Assembly (NCBI GenBank): GCA_947561715.1
Contig: OX387199.1
Coordinates: 17,861,001-17,925,000 of the forward strand
Source: Ascidia mentula
Lineage: Eukaryota > Chordata > Ascidiacea > Phlebobranchia > Ascidiidae
DNA length: 64,000 bases
Direction of reading: 5' to 3'
A program made the position numbers and the translations under genes. The number at the start of each line of letters is the position of its first letter. Within the stretch, counting starts at the first letter, position 1. Positions 32,609 through 46,097 of the stretch are shown here, one piece after another. The notes under the pieces were generated by a model. It saw only the letters and a list, made by a program, of their open reading frames with translations, was not told where the DNA came from and did not search any database.

Positions 32609-34121
32609 CTGCACTTGGCAAATAGACAGTGTCAGGGCGATCCCTTATTGGTCTTCCGTTTGTTGTCATTTCAATGTAGATCTTTTTCTTCGCGATGGAA
32701 TTGCCACGATTCGTAAACCTGAACTGAAACTCTACCCTTCCCAAAAAAACGATCTCTTGGGCCTCTATGTTGTAAATAGCATCGTCAACTTCAACTTCGT
32801 CGCTTGTAATCTTAATACACAGATTCCCGCCATTTCTGCATTGAACACAATAAAATGTTAGAAAATTAAATTCCATCAGACAAAGGAGTAACATATGCAG
32901 TTTCATAACCTTTTTCTGCTCTAGTTCTTCCATAAAAAACAAAAAAAATTAAATACGGTAATAAGGAGACGGAACAGATTAACAGCATATGTATACAACG
33001 AATCTAACCTTATGTTGAAGGTGGAATCATAAAAAACACGCCCATCGTCTGGGGTTGTACGGTACGGTTGTGTGAGAAACAGAATGGAGGCAACTCCTGT
33101 CTCGCCTCCGAAATTAGGATCCCGGCAAATCATTAAAGCATGTATCTCTAATAATTGCCTGTCACAAAATAATAAAAACCGCCATCAATAAATAAAACAT
33201 GTAGAGGCACAGTTTCTCACCTCGAACGGTCACTCATAGTTTCATGCTATCGAGACTCAACCACAATTTTTTACCACCAATACCTAAGTACAATCTACAA
33301 GCATGAAACACGTGATCACGAAAATATAATGTACAAGTAAAGCAAATACTTTGTACATGAAAACACATTGTTTACATCAACAAAGAGCTCACAAACATTT
33401 ACGTTGGCCAAAAGCCAGGAAGATATTTAACAGAAGCTACTAAATCATTTGACAATGTGACCCAAATGTTAAACGACCTTGGAACATATTTACAAGCAAA
33501 CAAACGCGTAAAAAAGTTACATAAAACTAACGATGAGCAAGCTATTTTTGTTTTACGTATCGCAAAAGATAATCACGTTATCGCAAAAAAATGTTTACTT
33601 GAATTTAAAATTCCAGTAAGGGTTGAAAAAATTAACTGTTGTTATTTATATAACCAAAATATTAATATGCGTTTCCAAAACTTTCATAAAACTATTTTAT
33701 TGATTTTACAATAGAAATAGCGCACTTTCTGTCAAAACTACATCCTTTTTTTTATAATTTAGCAACGTCTCTATACATTTTTTTTAAATACAATCAAGGC
33801 AAAGAAAAAATTAATTAACTGAAAATCATTACTTAATTAACTTGGCAAGTGATCATAGAAGGGTAAAAGAGAAATACACTGAACTACATGTACAAATGAT
33901 AATTGTTTTTCCACAACGTGTTTTTTTTTGTAGTCTAACAAGATATGTAGACTGGCTGATTTCTTTTGATCTTTACATCCACACAGACTCGGAGCATAAA
34001 CTTTTTGTTTTTGATGCTTTTTCCGTCCTTGCTTCTGATTTCAATAAAACCATTTTCCAGAATGCAAACGTTTACCTCATCACTCCAAATGCTGATATCC
34101 AAGTCGGAATTGTATTCTGGA
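32609..34121 (-). CDS. Three exons of an integrin alpha-like ectodomain
   Basis: Minus-strand exons: about 34,121-33,940, then 33,158-33,009, then 32,835-32,609. The last two have clear GT-AG borders and join in phase to read DSTFNI-R-NGGNLCIKI. Exon 1 contains NSDLDISIWSDEVNV and FMLRVCVDVKIKRN. This is like the end of an FG-GAP propeller running into the thigh domain. Exon 3 contains EIVFLGRVEFQFRFTNRGNS, like the L-x-V-x-V-x-N-x-G-E-D strand of a calf domain. No propeller, transmembrane or GFFKR exon was found nearby, so it is partial. The fold call rests on pattern memory only. Another secreted beta-sandwich protein is the alternative. Confidence 0.4.
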
Positions 34122-34129
34122 CTGCAAAA

Positions 34130-35890
34130 TAAATTAACATTTAACAAACATTGAGCGATGAACAGACAATGATCAGCTTCAGTACGCCATAACCTGTACA
34201 TAATAAATGGCAAAAAATTATTTCGCGAAGGCAAGTGACATTATCTTAAAAAGCATAAATTCCGCTATTCTGGAACTGCAACATATAGTGGAAAATACAA
34301 AACGTGTTTCAAAACGTAAAACTAAAGGTACATATACAGCAAAAATATTTCAAAAGTATTTCTGTTCTACGTCAACTAAAAAATGTAGAAAACTGCACCA
34401 AAAGTAGTGGCGACCAAAAATCGTAAACCTTTTTCGCTGCAGCGAATTTAACGCCACATAAGGCGCTCATGTCAAAAATATGCATTGTTTACATAGGAGA
34501 AGGCGCCCTTGAACGCATGATGCTGAAATACTAATCAGTAAAATTAAACAGTTGGACCTGAACCTGAAGTAGACAAATATACAACTGTAGACCGCGGCAA
34601 CTAAGAGACCGCAACCTAAATACTTAGGCGGCTGTTACAAAAAATGATTTTTTGACATTATCTTACAAATCATTACACAGAGAGCCTCTTCATCTGTTTG
34701 AAATGGTGTGCAACAAAAAATGACTGAGAGTATACAAGGTTTATGAATCTAATCATAATATAAAACATTAAAATTGCTTAAGAGTTACTGAAATGTGTGT
34801 GCGTCGCAACATAGGCCCCTAGTCCGTGGGTCAGGGGGGCAGGCCCTATGTTTTTTTTTCGAAAAGTTCAAGTAAGCAAGTAAACGCTCGGCTGTTGAAA
34901 CCACGTAACACATGTCATTCGTAATGATTGTAAATTAATCTGTTTAAACTCTAACCCCTTATCAAACTTTCGACGAGTAACAATTAAACCATCAATTGTT
35001 TCAAAACACTACAACGTTCTTTTCACTAGGTCTTGTGAAAAAGCGCAAGAGCCACAGCTGCAATCAAATGGCCAACGGACGGCTGCAATCTCGACATTCA
35101 CCGAAACTGCACATGGTAAATCCATCTCGGTCGACTAGATTCCGTTTATTATGTTTAGTTGTATACGATTATGTTCCACAAAAAATAACAAACATATGCC
35201 CTACACGACGCAAAAAAAAGTTTACCAAGATTTAGATTAGTTCACTTAGGTAGTTGAATTCGTTTTATTGCTAGGCAGAAATAACTGAGTGAATTTCTTA
35301 CTTCCACAATATTTCAGTTTTCAATAACCGACGTAATTTGCATGTACTTGTCATCTGTCCAGATATGATTATCTCCATTCTTTGCGACAGGGAATTCAAT
35401 TCAAGTAGAAGATTTAATTTTTTGAATGTTCTTTGAGACATTCTCATTGGTGGTTTGTCGAATAACTAAAAAACAAAGGGCGTTGCCGATGTTTTACTTT
35501 AACAGGGGACTTGCAAACAAACAAAAATAATTAAAGGCACTTTAAACAACATTTACACAGGATAAATAAATATTTTTGAATTTAAAAAATCATGGGGGTC
35601 CGCAGGAAACAAAGCAGGGGGGGGGGGCAATATTATCGTCACATCGCCGTTTTAGAAACGGTATTTCAGAAGAAAAATCATCTGACAATGCTACTCATTC
35701 TTGCCAATCCCGATATGGCAAAATAACACAACAAAAACAATATTAACCATCAATGAAGTATGTGGTGAAGTATTTTCTGCCCCTTTGCGTTTTTTTCTGT
35801 TTTCCAGGGGGGTCATGCGCCACCCCGTGCTCCTTCCTGCGGACGCCCATGCCAGGCTGGGTGGATTTTCAATCACCAAACAAAATTTTA
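34130..35890. other. Unassigned spacer
   Basis: No supported gene. It includes a run of ten G at about 35,620 and a G/C-rich patch at 35,800-35,870. Open frames here have no recognisable features. Confidence 0.35.
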
Positions 35891-37392
35891 TCACCATAAA
35901 GCACAAAACAAAATACAAAAGTAAACATTTAATTAAATCACATTATTATTTGTTGGGATGTATATCAGGTAAATGTTAAAATGCAAGCTAAATGTTAAAA
36001 ATATGCAGTAATTGTGTTGGTAAAGATTGATGTATGAATTGTGCCTTTCAAGTTGTGCACTGGGCACCAGTGTATTTTAACTACAATAAGCACCACAAAA
36101 AAGCTAAGCTCCCATAGCTGATTCGGTGGAGGGATTATACTGTTGGCATGATTAGCCAAGGTGATATATTTAAACCTCACCAGGAATTTACCTAAAATTG
36201 GACAGCTAAAGCAATTTGTTTTTTGCCTATTAATGGAAAAAAATTTACAACATAGCAATAAAACAAAAATAGTTTTTCTGTGTTCTAATGAAAGTCCTCT
36301 CACAACCCAACTCCTATGAACCAGTGTATATTCTATGAACCCATGTAAAAATTATGGCAGCTGCATTAAGACAGTCAACAGTATTGTAAAAACTTCCCAA
36401 AAAGCTAAATGTCTTATGCCACATATAAACATCCATGGCAGGGGCTACTACCAACTAATTTTGTTGCTACTGTGTACATAAGGGTTGGTAACATTTGTTA
36501 AATTACTGGACCAACATAGAAAAAAAAAACAATTTGTTATGTAAAATCTTAAACTTGGTCTAAATTAAGTTAAATCTGAAAGAATTTACACTCTGTAACA
36601 ACTGCTTTCATTTGATTTTCAAATTTTTTTTGCTGCATTGGCATTTATTTACAGCTAATTCACTTTTATTTGTTATATTAATGGATTATAACAAGTACTT
36701 AATGGAAATCATCTGTTGTTTGATAATTTTGAAACCCAAAATTTAAAAACAGCCCCAAATTTAGTTGATTAACTTTGATTTATAAACAAATTATTCTGAA
36801 AGTTAAAACAGCACTGCAAAACTCCAAAACATGCAAATTACACCTAGCTACCACAACCATTTGCAAAATTACAGAAATCTTACTACATAATAAGGGTTTA
36901 CTGTTGATACATTTGTTTAGTCAAAGCATATCATCAGCACCTTTACTGGGTAGGCTGTAACAGCTTTTGTGAATGATTGTAGTAGATTTTCCGGGAAAAA
37001 TGGTACATGTCGGCACATCTTAAAACAAAAAAATTTCTTTTTTTTTAAACAACGTAGGCCTCTTCATGGATAATCTCTAGATAAAAGCATAAAATTTAGC
37101 AATTAAAAACAGGGAATAGAAAAAATTTAAATTTTGACATTAGGAAAAACAAACTTGACTGTTCCTCTTCTTGTGAAGAGTGGAAATTAATTAGAAATCA
37201 TGTGTGTTTTAAATTATTAGATGAAGCAAAATTTATATCCCCGTGACATATGCAACCAATTTAAATGATTAACTGTCAACATATGAATTTCCACTGTTGT
37301 GTTTTCATGAATTGAAAAACAACAAGAATCCCTAAAAATATCCTAACTTAAATGTTATTTGGATTGTAGTAAACCCTTAAAGATGTCAACTA
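35890..37392 (+). repeat. Diverged module of the 4.35-kb repeat family, left flank
   Basis: It shares with the array TATTTGTTGGGATGTATAT, GTTGTGCACTGG(G/A)CACCAG, the tRNA-like core, CCCAACTCCTATGAACCA, TATGGCAGCTGCATTA and GATTTATAAACAAAT in the same order as about 40,115-41,090. Divergence is much higher than between the five array units, so this copy is older. Confidence 0.75.
36117..36185 (+). repeat. tRNA-like core, left flank copy
   Basis: TAGCTGATTCGG matches the Pol III A-box except for one base, and TATTTAAACCTCACCAGG resembles a B-box and T-arm about 50 nt later. The same core recurs at 40,277-40,345 in each array unit, and near 59,770, 60,302 and 62,561. Confidence 0.4.
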
Positions 37393-40300
37393 TTTACAAG
37401 TTTCTTTTCAGGATAAATAAATGACTAACCAAGAAGCTATTGTAGTTTGCCTTGTAAACTGTTTGTTTAATAATTTTGAAAACCCTAATTTGACAACAGC
37501 CCTTAATTTAATTCATTAACTTTGATTTATAAATAAATTACTTTGGATACTGAACCAAAATCAAAACATTTAAATTACATCTTGCTACAACAACCATTTG
37601 AAAAATTGCAATTAAAAATATCTTACTACATAATAAAGGCTTATTGTTGATACTTTTGTGTTTAATCATAGCAAATCATTAGCACCTCTTCTACTCTGGA
37701 GATTTTGAATTGTGGTTCCATGATTTTTTGTTGAGATTCCTCAATTCCACGTTGGTAAATCTTGAAACAAAAGTTTATTGAGAACAGGAATGGAATATTA
37801 GATAATAAAGATAAAATAACAAAAAAAAGCAAAAAAAACATAGGGAATGGAGACAATGTAAACTTTTTTATTAATCAAGCATTTTTGATTTCAAATTATT
37901 AGACTGTGGCGATGTTTATTTTTGTGCCACCAAAAATGCTTACTGGGCACTTCAACCAGAAGGACAAAATGAGACATGTAGAAAAAGGCAATCGACACAT
38001 GTCACAGTTATTCTAAACTAAATTTAACCCATTATGTCAGAAGCAAGTCATAATTTTATTGACAATAGAACTCACAACACCTGCCATTTAAGTTACAGGT
38101 CTACCAACTAACATTTCGGACATATAGCATGGTATCCCAAATCATTACTTCATTATACACCTGTGACTCACAACAAACTGTTTACTTACTAATAAATTTA
38201 CACTTCTACAAAATTCTAATACAAACATAGAATGGCTGATATGATCTCACCACCAGCAAATACAATAGGATAAATCTTAAATATTGCATCATAGAAACAA
38301 AATTCACAGGTCATAAAACAGTATTTGGAAAACAATTTTTAAATGGTAAAATAGTACCAAAACCATTTGAGAACAAAAAAAGTCTAAGAATCACTGCAAC
38401 AATTTTGATCTAACTGTGTATATACTGTTTGCAATACATCATATTGATTTTTCTGCTATATTATAGACTGTGTAACTGTTGCGCATGCAAACCCCTTGCC
38501 TTACATGGTAAACAGTGCTCAAAGCAAACTGATTCAAAATCACCAAGCTATTCAGATATAAGGTTGTTGCATAGACAGTAAATTTATATATTAATTGATG
38601 GTAACTGTATGAGAAGCAACACAAGCTTGTTTATGTAAGCAAGGGCTTCCTAAACTTGGGGGTGCCCCTCTATGGGGACAGTGGAAGGCTGGCAATGTGG
38701 GAGCCAAAAATTATCAGAATATTCGTCTAGCGACGAAATCAGTAAATCTATTTATAACTATACCTGCGTGCAGAGACCTTCGCAAAAGTTTGATCAATGC
38801 TTGTCAGTAACACACAACTACGAATGCTCATCTTAAAGTCTATTTAGTCAAAATGGTTAGTGTTATGCGATAATGATCATTATGTTGAGCATAGGGGTTT
38901 AGTTTTTCATATTTCCATGGGGCGGCAACATTCTGACATCAACAGAAATCTCGAAAAAGTTTCTAAACTTCAATACATAGTTAATTTGGTAGAGGGATAC
39001 TGTAAGCATGATTAGCCAAGACCATATGTTTAAACCTCAACAGGATTGTGCCTAAAATTTGAAAACTGAACAGATTTGGCTTTTATTTGTAATGGGTAAA
39101 AAGCACAACATAGCAAAAAAATCGAACACAATTTTTCTATGTTCTAAGGACAGTCCTATCACAACCCAACTCCTATGAACCAATGTATATTCTATGAACC
39201 ATGTAAAAATTATGGCAGCTGCATTAAGACAGTCAATAGTTATGCAAAGACTTACCAAAAAGTTTAATGTATTATGCCAGGTATAAACATATCTTAGGGG
39301 GGGCTACCATTAACCAATTTTGCTGCTATTATGGTCAGAAAGGTTAAGACCTTCATTGACTTGTGGGACCAATGGAGAAAAAAACAAAATGGTGTCTAAT
39401 GCCTTAAACTTGGACTAAAATAAGTTAAATCTGAAAGATATTATGCTTTGTAACTACTGGTTTCATTTGATTTTCAAAATTTATGTGCTGCATCTGCATT
39501 TATTTACAGCAAATTAACTTTATTTGTTAATTAAATATTTAATAAAAATTATTTGTTGTTCGATAATTTGGAAAACTTTAATTTGTTAACAGTGTGTGAC
39601 TCGCAACAAACTGTTCACTTACTAATTAATTTACACTTCTTCAAAATTCTAATACACACATAGAATGGCTGATATGGGGGTGACCCTCCAAGGGGCCAGT
39701 GAAAGGTTGGCAATGTGGGAGCCAAAAATTATCGGAATATTCGTCTAGCGACGAAATCAGTGAATCTATTCATAACTATACCTGCGTGCAGAGACCTTCT
39801 CAAAAGTTTTATGGGATAATGAACATTATGTTGAGCATTAGGGGCTAGTTTTCACATTTCCAGAGGGTAACAACATTGTGACATCATCAGAAATCTCAAA
39901 GAAGTCTCTGAACCTTAATGAATGAGGCATATTTGCTGAAAGGATGGTGTTTGTGATAAGTAGTCAAGGCAGTTGTGTGACAAACTGACAAACTGACCAA
40001 TTGGCATGACATACTGCGAAGCTGGCATGGCAACAAAACGAATTCATGCATGTAAGCCAACTTTTCTAAAACTAGGTCAACATATTTCACTTTATTATTG
40101 TTCGTTGGCACTATTTGTTGGGATGTATATGAGGTAAACATTGAAAAGGAGGCAAAACATTTAAAATATGCAAGAATTGTGGTGGTAGAAATCATATATA
40201 TAATGGTGGCCTGAAAAGTTGTGCACTGGACACCAGTGTATTTAGACCATAACATACACCACAAAACAGTTCCTTTAGCTGATTCGGTAGAGGGGTTATA

Positions 40301-41745
40301 CTGTGGGCATGATTAGCCAAGATGGTATATTTAAAACTCACCAGGCATTTACCTAGAGTTGGACAACCAAAACAATTTGTTTTTGCCTAGTAATGGAAAA
40401 TAATCGAACATAACAAAAAAAAAGATAGTTTTTCATGTTCTAAAGACAGTCCTCTCACAGCCCAACTCCTATGAACCAATGTATATTCTATGAACCCATG
40501 TAAAAACTATGGCAGCTGCATTATGACAGTCAACAGTTTTGTACACATATTCCAAAAAAGCTTAATGTCTTATGTCAGGTACAAACATCCCTGAGGTGGA
40601 CTATCATCAACTAATTTTGTTGCTATTGTGTAAAGAGGGGTGAAGACCTTTTTGACTTGCAGGACTAACAAATAAAAAAACAAATGTTAGGTTAAGCCTT
40701 AAAGTTGGACTAAAATAAGTTGAATCTCACAGAATTTTCGCTTTGTAACTACTGCTTTCATTTGCTTTTCAAAATTTTTATCCAAAGCAAAAACTTTTAT
40801 TTGTTATATAAATATTTAATAAAAATTATTTGTTGTTTGATAATTTTGAAACCTTCAATTTGATAACAGCCCAAAATTTTAAATGATTAACTTTGATTTA
40901 TAAACAAATCATTCTTGGAGTTAAACCAACACTGCAAAACTCCAAACCATTCAAATGACATATAGCTACAAAACCCGTTTGAAAAAATTCATTTACAAAA
41001 TCTTACTACATTATAAGGGTGTATTGTTGAGACTTTTGTGTTTAGTCATAGCAAATCATTCGCACCTTTTCTTCTGTAGTGATTTTCAATAGTTCCCCCA
41101 ATGGATGGTACCTCTTCTAAGAACATGGACGTAATATTAGAAAATAAAGATAAAATAACAAAGTATTTAGCAAAAAAACAAATGGGATGTAAACAATGTA
41201 CGTTTTCATTGATAATTTTTTTTTCAATTTTAAATTATTGGACTGTGGCGATGTTTATTTAAGCACCAACCAATAAGGCTGACTGGCATTTCAACCAGCA
41301 GCACAAAATGAGATGCCTGTAGAAAAAGACAATCGACACATGTCACAGTTTTCAAAACTAAATTTCATCTCAGAAGCAAGTCATAATTGTATTGACAACA
41401 GAACTCACAACACTTGCCATTTAAGTTACAGGTCTACCAACTAACATATTAGACCATATAACATGGTACCCCAAATCATTTCTTTCAGTATACACCTGAG
41501 ACAACAACATGTCCATTTACTAATTGATTTACACTTCTACAAAAATCTTAGACACGCATAGAATGGATGATATGATCTCACCACCAGCAACTACTATGGG
41601 ATGCATCTTAAATATTACATCATAGAAGCAAACTTCACAGGTAATAAAAAAATAATTGGAAAACATTTTTTTCTGGTAAAATAGTACCACAACCATTTAA
41701 GACTAAAACAGTCTAACAATCACTGCAACAATTTTAATGTATCTG
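37393..41745 (+). repeat. Array unit 1 (4353 bp)
   Basis: Differences from the others include TTCCTCAATTCC (others CTCCATTCC) near 37,738. It has the GGGGGTGACCCTCC version at about 39,677. Confidence 0.9.
40277..40345 (+). repeat. tRNA-like core inside array units (unit 1 shown)
   Basis: AGCTGATTCGGTAGAGG, then GATTAGCCAAG, then TATTTAAAACTCACCAGG. It repeats once in each unit at about 4.35-kb spacing. A weaker second version lies near 38,983-39,048 (TAATTTGGTAGAGGGATAC ... GTTTAAACCTCAACAGG). It is likely the remains of a tRNA-derived SINE head built into the module. Confidence 0.4.
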
Positions 41746-44700
41746 TTTACAAGTTTCTTTTCAGGATAAATAAATGACTAACCAAGAAGCTATTGTAGTT
41801 TGCCTTGTAAACTGTTTGTTTTATAATTTTGAAAACCCTAATTTGACAACAGCCCTTAATTTAATTCATTAACTTTGATTTATAAATAAATTACTTTGGA
41901 TACTGAACCAAAATCAAAACATTTAAATTACATCTTGCTACAACAACCATTTGAAAAATTGCAATTAAAAAAATCTTACTACATAATAAAGGCTTATTGT
42001 TGATACTTTTGTGTTTAATCATAGCAAATCATTAGCACCTCTTCTACTCTGGAGATTTTGAATTGTGGTTCCATGATTTTTTGTTGAGATTCCTCCATTC
42101 CACGTTGGTAAATCTTGAAACAAAAGTTTATTGAGAACAGGAATGGAATATTAGATAATAAAGATAAAATAACAAAAAAAAGCAAAAAAAACATAGGGAA
42201 TGGAGACAATGTAAACTTTTTTATTAATCAAGCATTTTTGATTTCAAATTATTAGACTGTGGCGATGTTTATTTTTGTGCCACCAAAAATGCTTACTGGG
42301 CACTTCAACCAGAAGGACAAAATGAGACATGTAGAAAAAGGCAATCGACACATGTCACAGTTATTCTAAACTAAATTTAACCCATTATGTCAGAAGCAAG
42401 TCATAATTTTATTGACAATAGAACTCACAACACCTGCCATTTAAGTTACAGGTCTACCAACTAACATTTTGGACATATAGCATGGTATCCCAAATCATTA
42501 CTTCATTATACACCTGTGACTCACAACAAACTGTTTACTTACTAATAAATTTACACTTCTACAAAATTCTAATACAAACATAGAATGGCTGATATGATCT
42601 CACCACCAGCAAATACAATAGGATAAATCTTAAATATTGCATCATAGAAACAAAATTCACAGGTCATAAAACAGTATTTGGAAAACAATTTTTAAATGGT
42701 AAAATAGTACCAAAACCATTTGAGAACAAAAAAAGTCTAAGAATCACTGCAACAATTTTGATCTAACTGTGTATATACTGTTTGCAATACATCATATTGA
42801 TTTTTCTGCTATATTATAGACTGTGTAACTGTTGCGCATGCAAACCCCTTGCCTTACATGGTAAACAGTGCTCAAAGCAAACTGATTCAAAATCACCAAG
42901 CTATTCAGATATAAGGTTGTTGCATAGACAGTAAATTTATATATTAATTGATGGTAACTGTATGAGAAGCAACACAAGCTTGTTTATGTAAGCAAGGGCT
43001 TCCTAAACTTGGGGGTGCCCCTCTATGGGGACAGTGGAAGGCTGGCAATGTGGGAGCCAAAAATTATCAGAATATTCGTCTAGCGACGAAATCAGTAAAT
43101 CTATTTATAACTATACCTGCGTGCAGAGACCTTCGCAAAAGTTTGATCAATGCTTGTCAGTAACACACAACTACGAATGCTCATCTTAAAGTCTATTTAG
43201 TCAAAATGGTTAGTGTTATGCGATAATGATCATTATGTTGAGCATAGGGGTTTAGTTTTTCATATTTCCATGGGGCGGCAACATTCTGACATCAACAGAA
43301 ATCTCGAAAAAGTTTCTAAACTTCAATACATAGTTAATTTGGTAGAGGGATACTGTAAGCATGATTAGCCAAGACCATATGTTTAAACCTCAACAGGATT
43401 GTGCCTAAAATTTGAAAACTGAACAGATTTGGCTTTTATTTGTAATGGGTAAAAAGCACAACATAGCAAAAAAATCGAACACAATTTTTCTATGTTCTAA
43501 GGACAGTCCTATCACAACCCAACTCCTATGAACCAATGTATATTCTATGAACCATGTAAAAATTATGGCAGCTGCATTAAGACAGTCAATAGTTATGCAA
43601 AGACTTACCAAAAAGTTTAATGTATTATGCCAGGTATAAACATATCTTAGGGGGGGCTACCATTAACCAATTTTGCTGCTATTATGGTCAGAAAGGTTAA
43701 GACCTTCATTGACTTGTGGGACCAATGGAGAAAAAAACAAAATGGTGTCTAATGCCTTAAACTTGGACTAAAATAAGTTAAATCTGAAAGATATTATGCT
43801 TTGTAACTACTGGTTTCATTTGATTTTCAAAATTTATGTGCTGCATCTGCATTTATTTACAGCAAATTAACTTTATTTGTTAATTAAATATTTAATAAAA
43901 ATTATTTGTTGTTCGATAATTTGGAAAACTTTAATTTGTTAACAGTGTGTGACTCGCAACAAACTGTTCATTTACTAATTAATTTACACTTCTTCAAAAT
44001 TCAAATACACACATAGAATGGCTGATATGGGGATGACCCTCCAAGGGGCCAGTGAAAGGTTGGCAACGTGGGAGCCAAAAATTATCGGAATATTCGTCTA
44101 GCGACGAAATCAGTGAATCTATTCATAACTATACCTGCGTGCAGAGACCTTCTCAAAAGTTTTATGGGATAATGAACATTATGTTGAGCATAAGGGGCTA
44201 GTTTTCACATTTCCAGAGGGTAACAACATTGTGACATCATCAGAAATCTCAAAGAAGTCTCTGAACCTTAATGAATGAGGCATATTTGCTGAAAGGACGG
44301 TGTTTGTGATAAGTAGTCAAGGCAGTTGTGTGACAAACTGACAAACTGACCAATTGGCATGACATACTGCGAAGCTGGCATGGCAACAAAACGAATTCAT
44401 GCATGTAAGCCAACTTTTCTAAAACTAGGTCAACATATTTCACTTTATTATTGTTCGTTGGCACTATTTGTTGGGATGTATATGAGGTAAACATTGAAAA
44501 GGAGGCAAAACATTTAAAATATGCAAGAATTGTGGTGGTAGAAATCATATATATAATGGTGGCCTGAAAAGTTGTGCACTGGACACCAGTGTATTTAGAC
44601 CATAACATACACCACAAAACAGTTCCTTTAGCTGATTCGGTAGACGGGTTATACTGTGGGCATGATTAGCCAAGATGGTATATTTAAAACTCACCAGGCA

Positions 44701-46097
44701 TTTACCTAGAGTTGGACAACCAAAACAATTTGTTTTTGCCTAGTAATGGAAAATAATCGAACATAACAAAAAAAAAGATAGTTTTTCATGTTCTAAAGAC
44801 AGTCCTCTCACAGCCCAACTCCTATGAACCAATGTATATTCTATGAACCCATGTAAAAACTATGGCAGCTGCATTATGACAGTCAACAGTTTTGTACACA
44901 TATTCCAAAAAAGCTTAATGTCTTATGTCAGGTACAAACATCCCTGAGGTGGACTATCATCAACTAATTTTGTTGCTATTGTGTAAAGAGGGGTGAAGAC
45001 CTTTTTGACTTGCAGGACTAACAGATAAAAAAACAAATGTTAGGTTAAGCCTTAAAGTTGGACTAAAATAAGTTGAATCTCACAGAATTTTCGCTTTGTA
45101 ACTACTGCTTTCATTTGCTTTTCAAAATTTTTATCCAAAGCAAAAACTTTTATTTGTTATATAAATATTTAATAAAAATTATTTGTTGTTTGATAATTTT
45201 GAAACCTTCAATTTGATAACAGCCCAAAATTTTAAATGATTAACTTTGATTTATAAACAAATCATTCTTGGAGTTAAACCAACACTGCAAAACTCCAAAC
45301 CATTCAAATGACATATAGCAACAAAAACCGTTTGAAAAAATTCATTTACAAAATCTTACTACATTATAAGGGTGTATTGTTGAGACTTTTGTGTTTAGTC
45401 ATAGCAAATCATTCGCACCTTTTCTTCTGTAGTGATTTTCAATAGTTCCCCCAATGGATGGTACCTCTTCTAAGAACATGGACGTAATATTAGAAAATAA
45501 AGATAAAATAACAAAGTATTTAGCAAAAAACAAACGGGATGTAAACAATGTACGTTTTCATTGATAATTTTTTTTTCAATTTTAAATTATTGGACTGTGG
45601 CGATGTTTATTTAAGCACCAACCAATAAGGCTGACTGGCATTTCAACCAGCAGCACAAAATGAGATGCCTGTAGAAAAAGGCAATCGACACATGTCACAG
45701 TTTTCAAAACTAAATTTCATCTCAGAAGCAAGTCATAATTGTATTGACAACAGAACTCACAACACTTGCCATTTAAGTTACAGGTCTACCAACTAACATA
45801 TTAGACCATATAACATGGTACCCCAAATCATTTCTTTCAGTATACACCTGAGACAACAACATGTCCATTTACTAATTGATTTACACTTCTACAAAAATCT
45901 TAGACACGCATAGAATGGATGATATGATCTCACCACCAGCAACTACTATGGGATGCATCTTAAATATTACATCATAGAAGCAAACTTCACAGGTAATAAA
46001 AAAATAATTGGAAAACATTTTTTTCTGGTAAAATAGTACCACAACCATTTAAGACTAAAACAGTCTAACAATCACTGCAACAATTTTAATGTATCTG
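41746..46097 (+). repeat. Array unit 2 (4352 bp)
   Basis: It carries the TTCATTTAC, ATTCAAATAC, GGGGATGACC and GGCAACGTGG variants at 43,965-44,070, shared only with unit 4. Confidence 0.9.
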
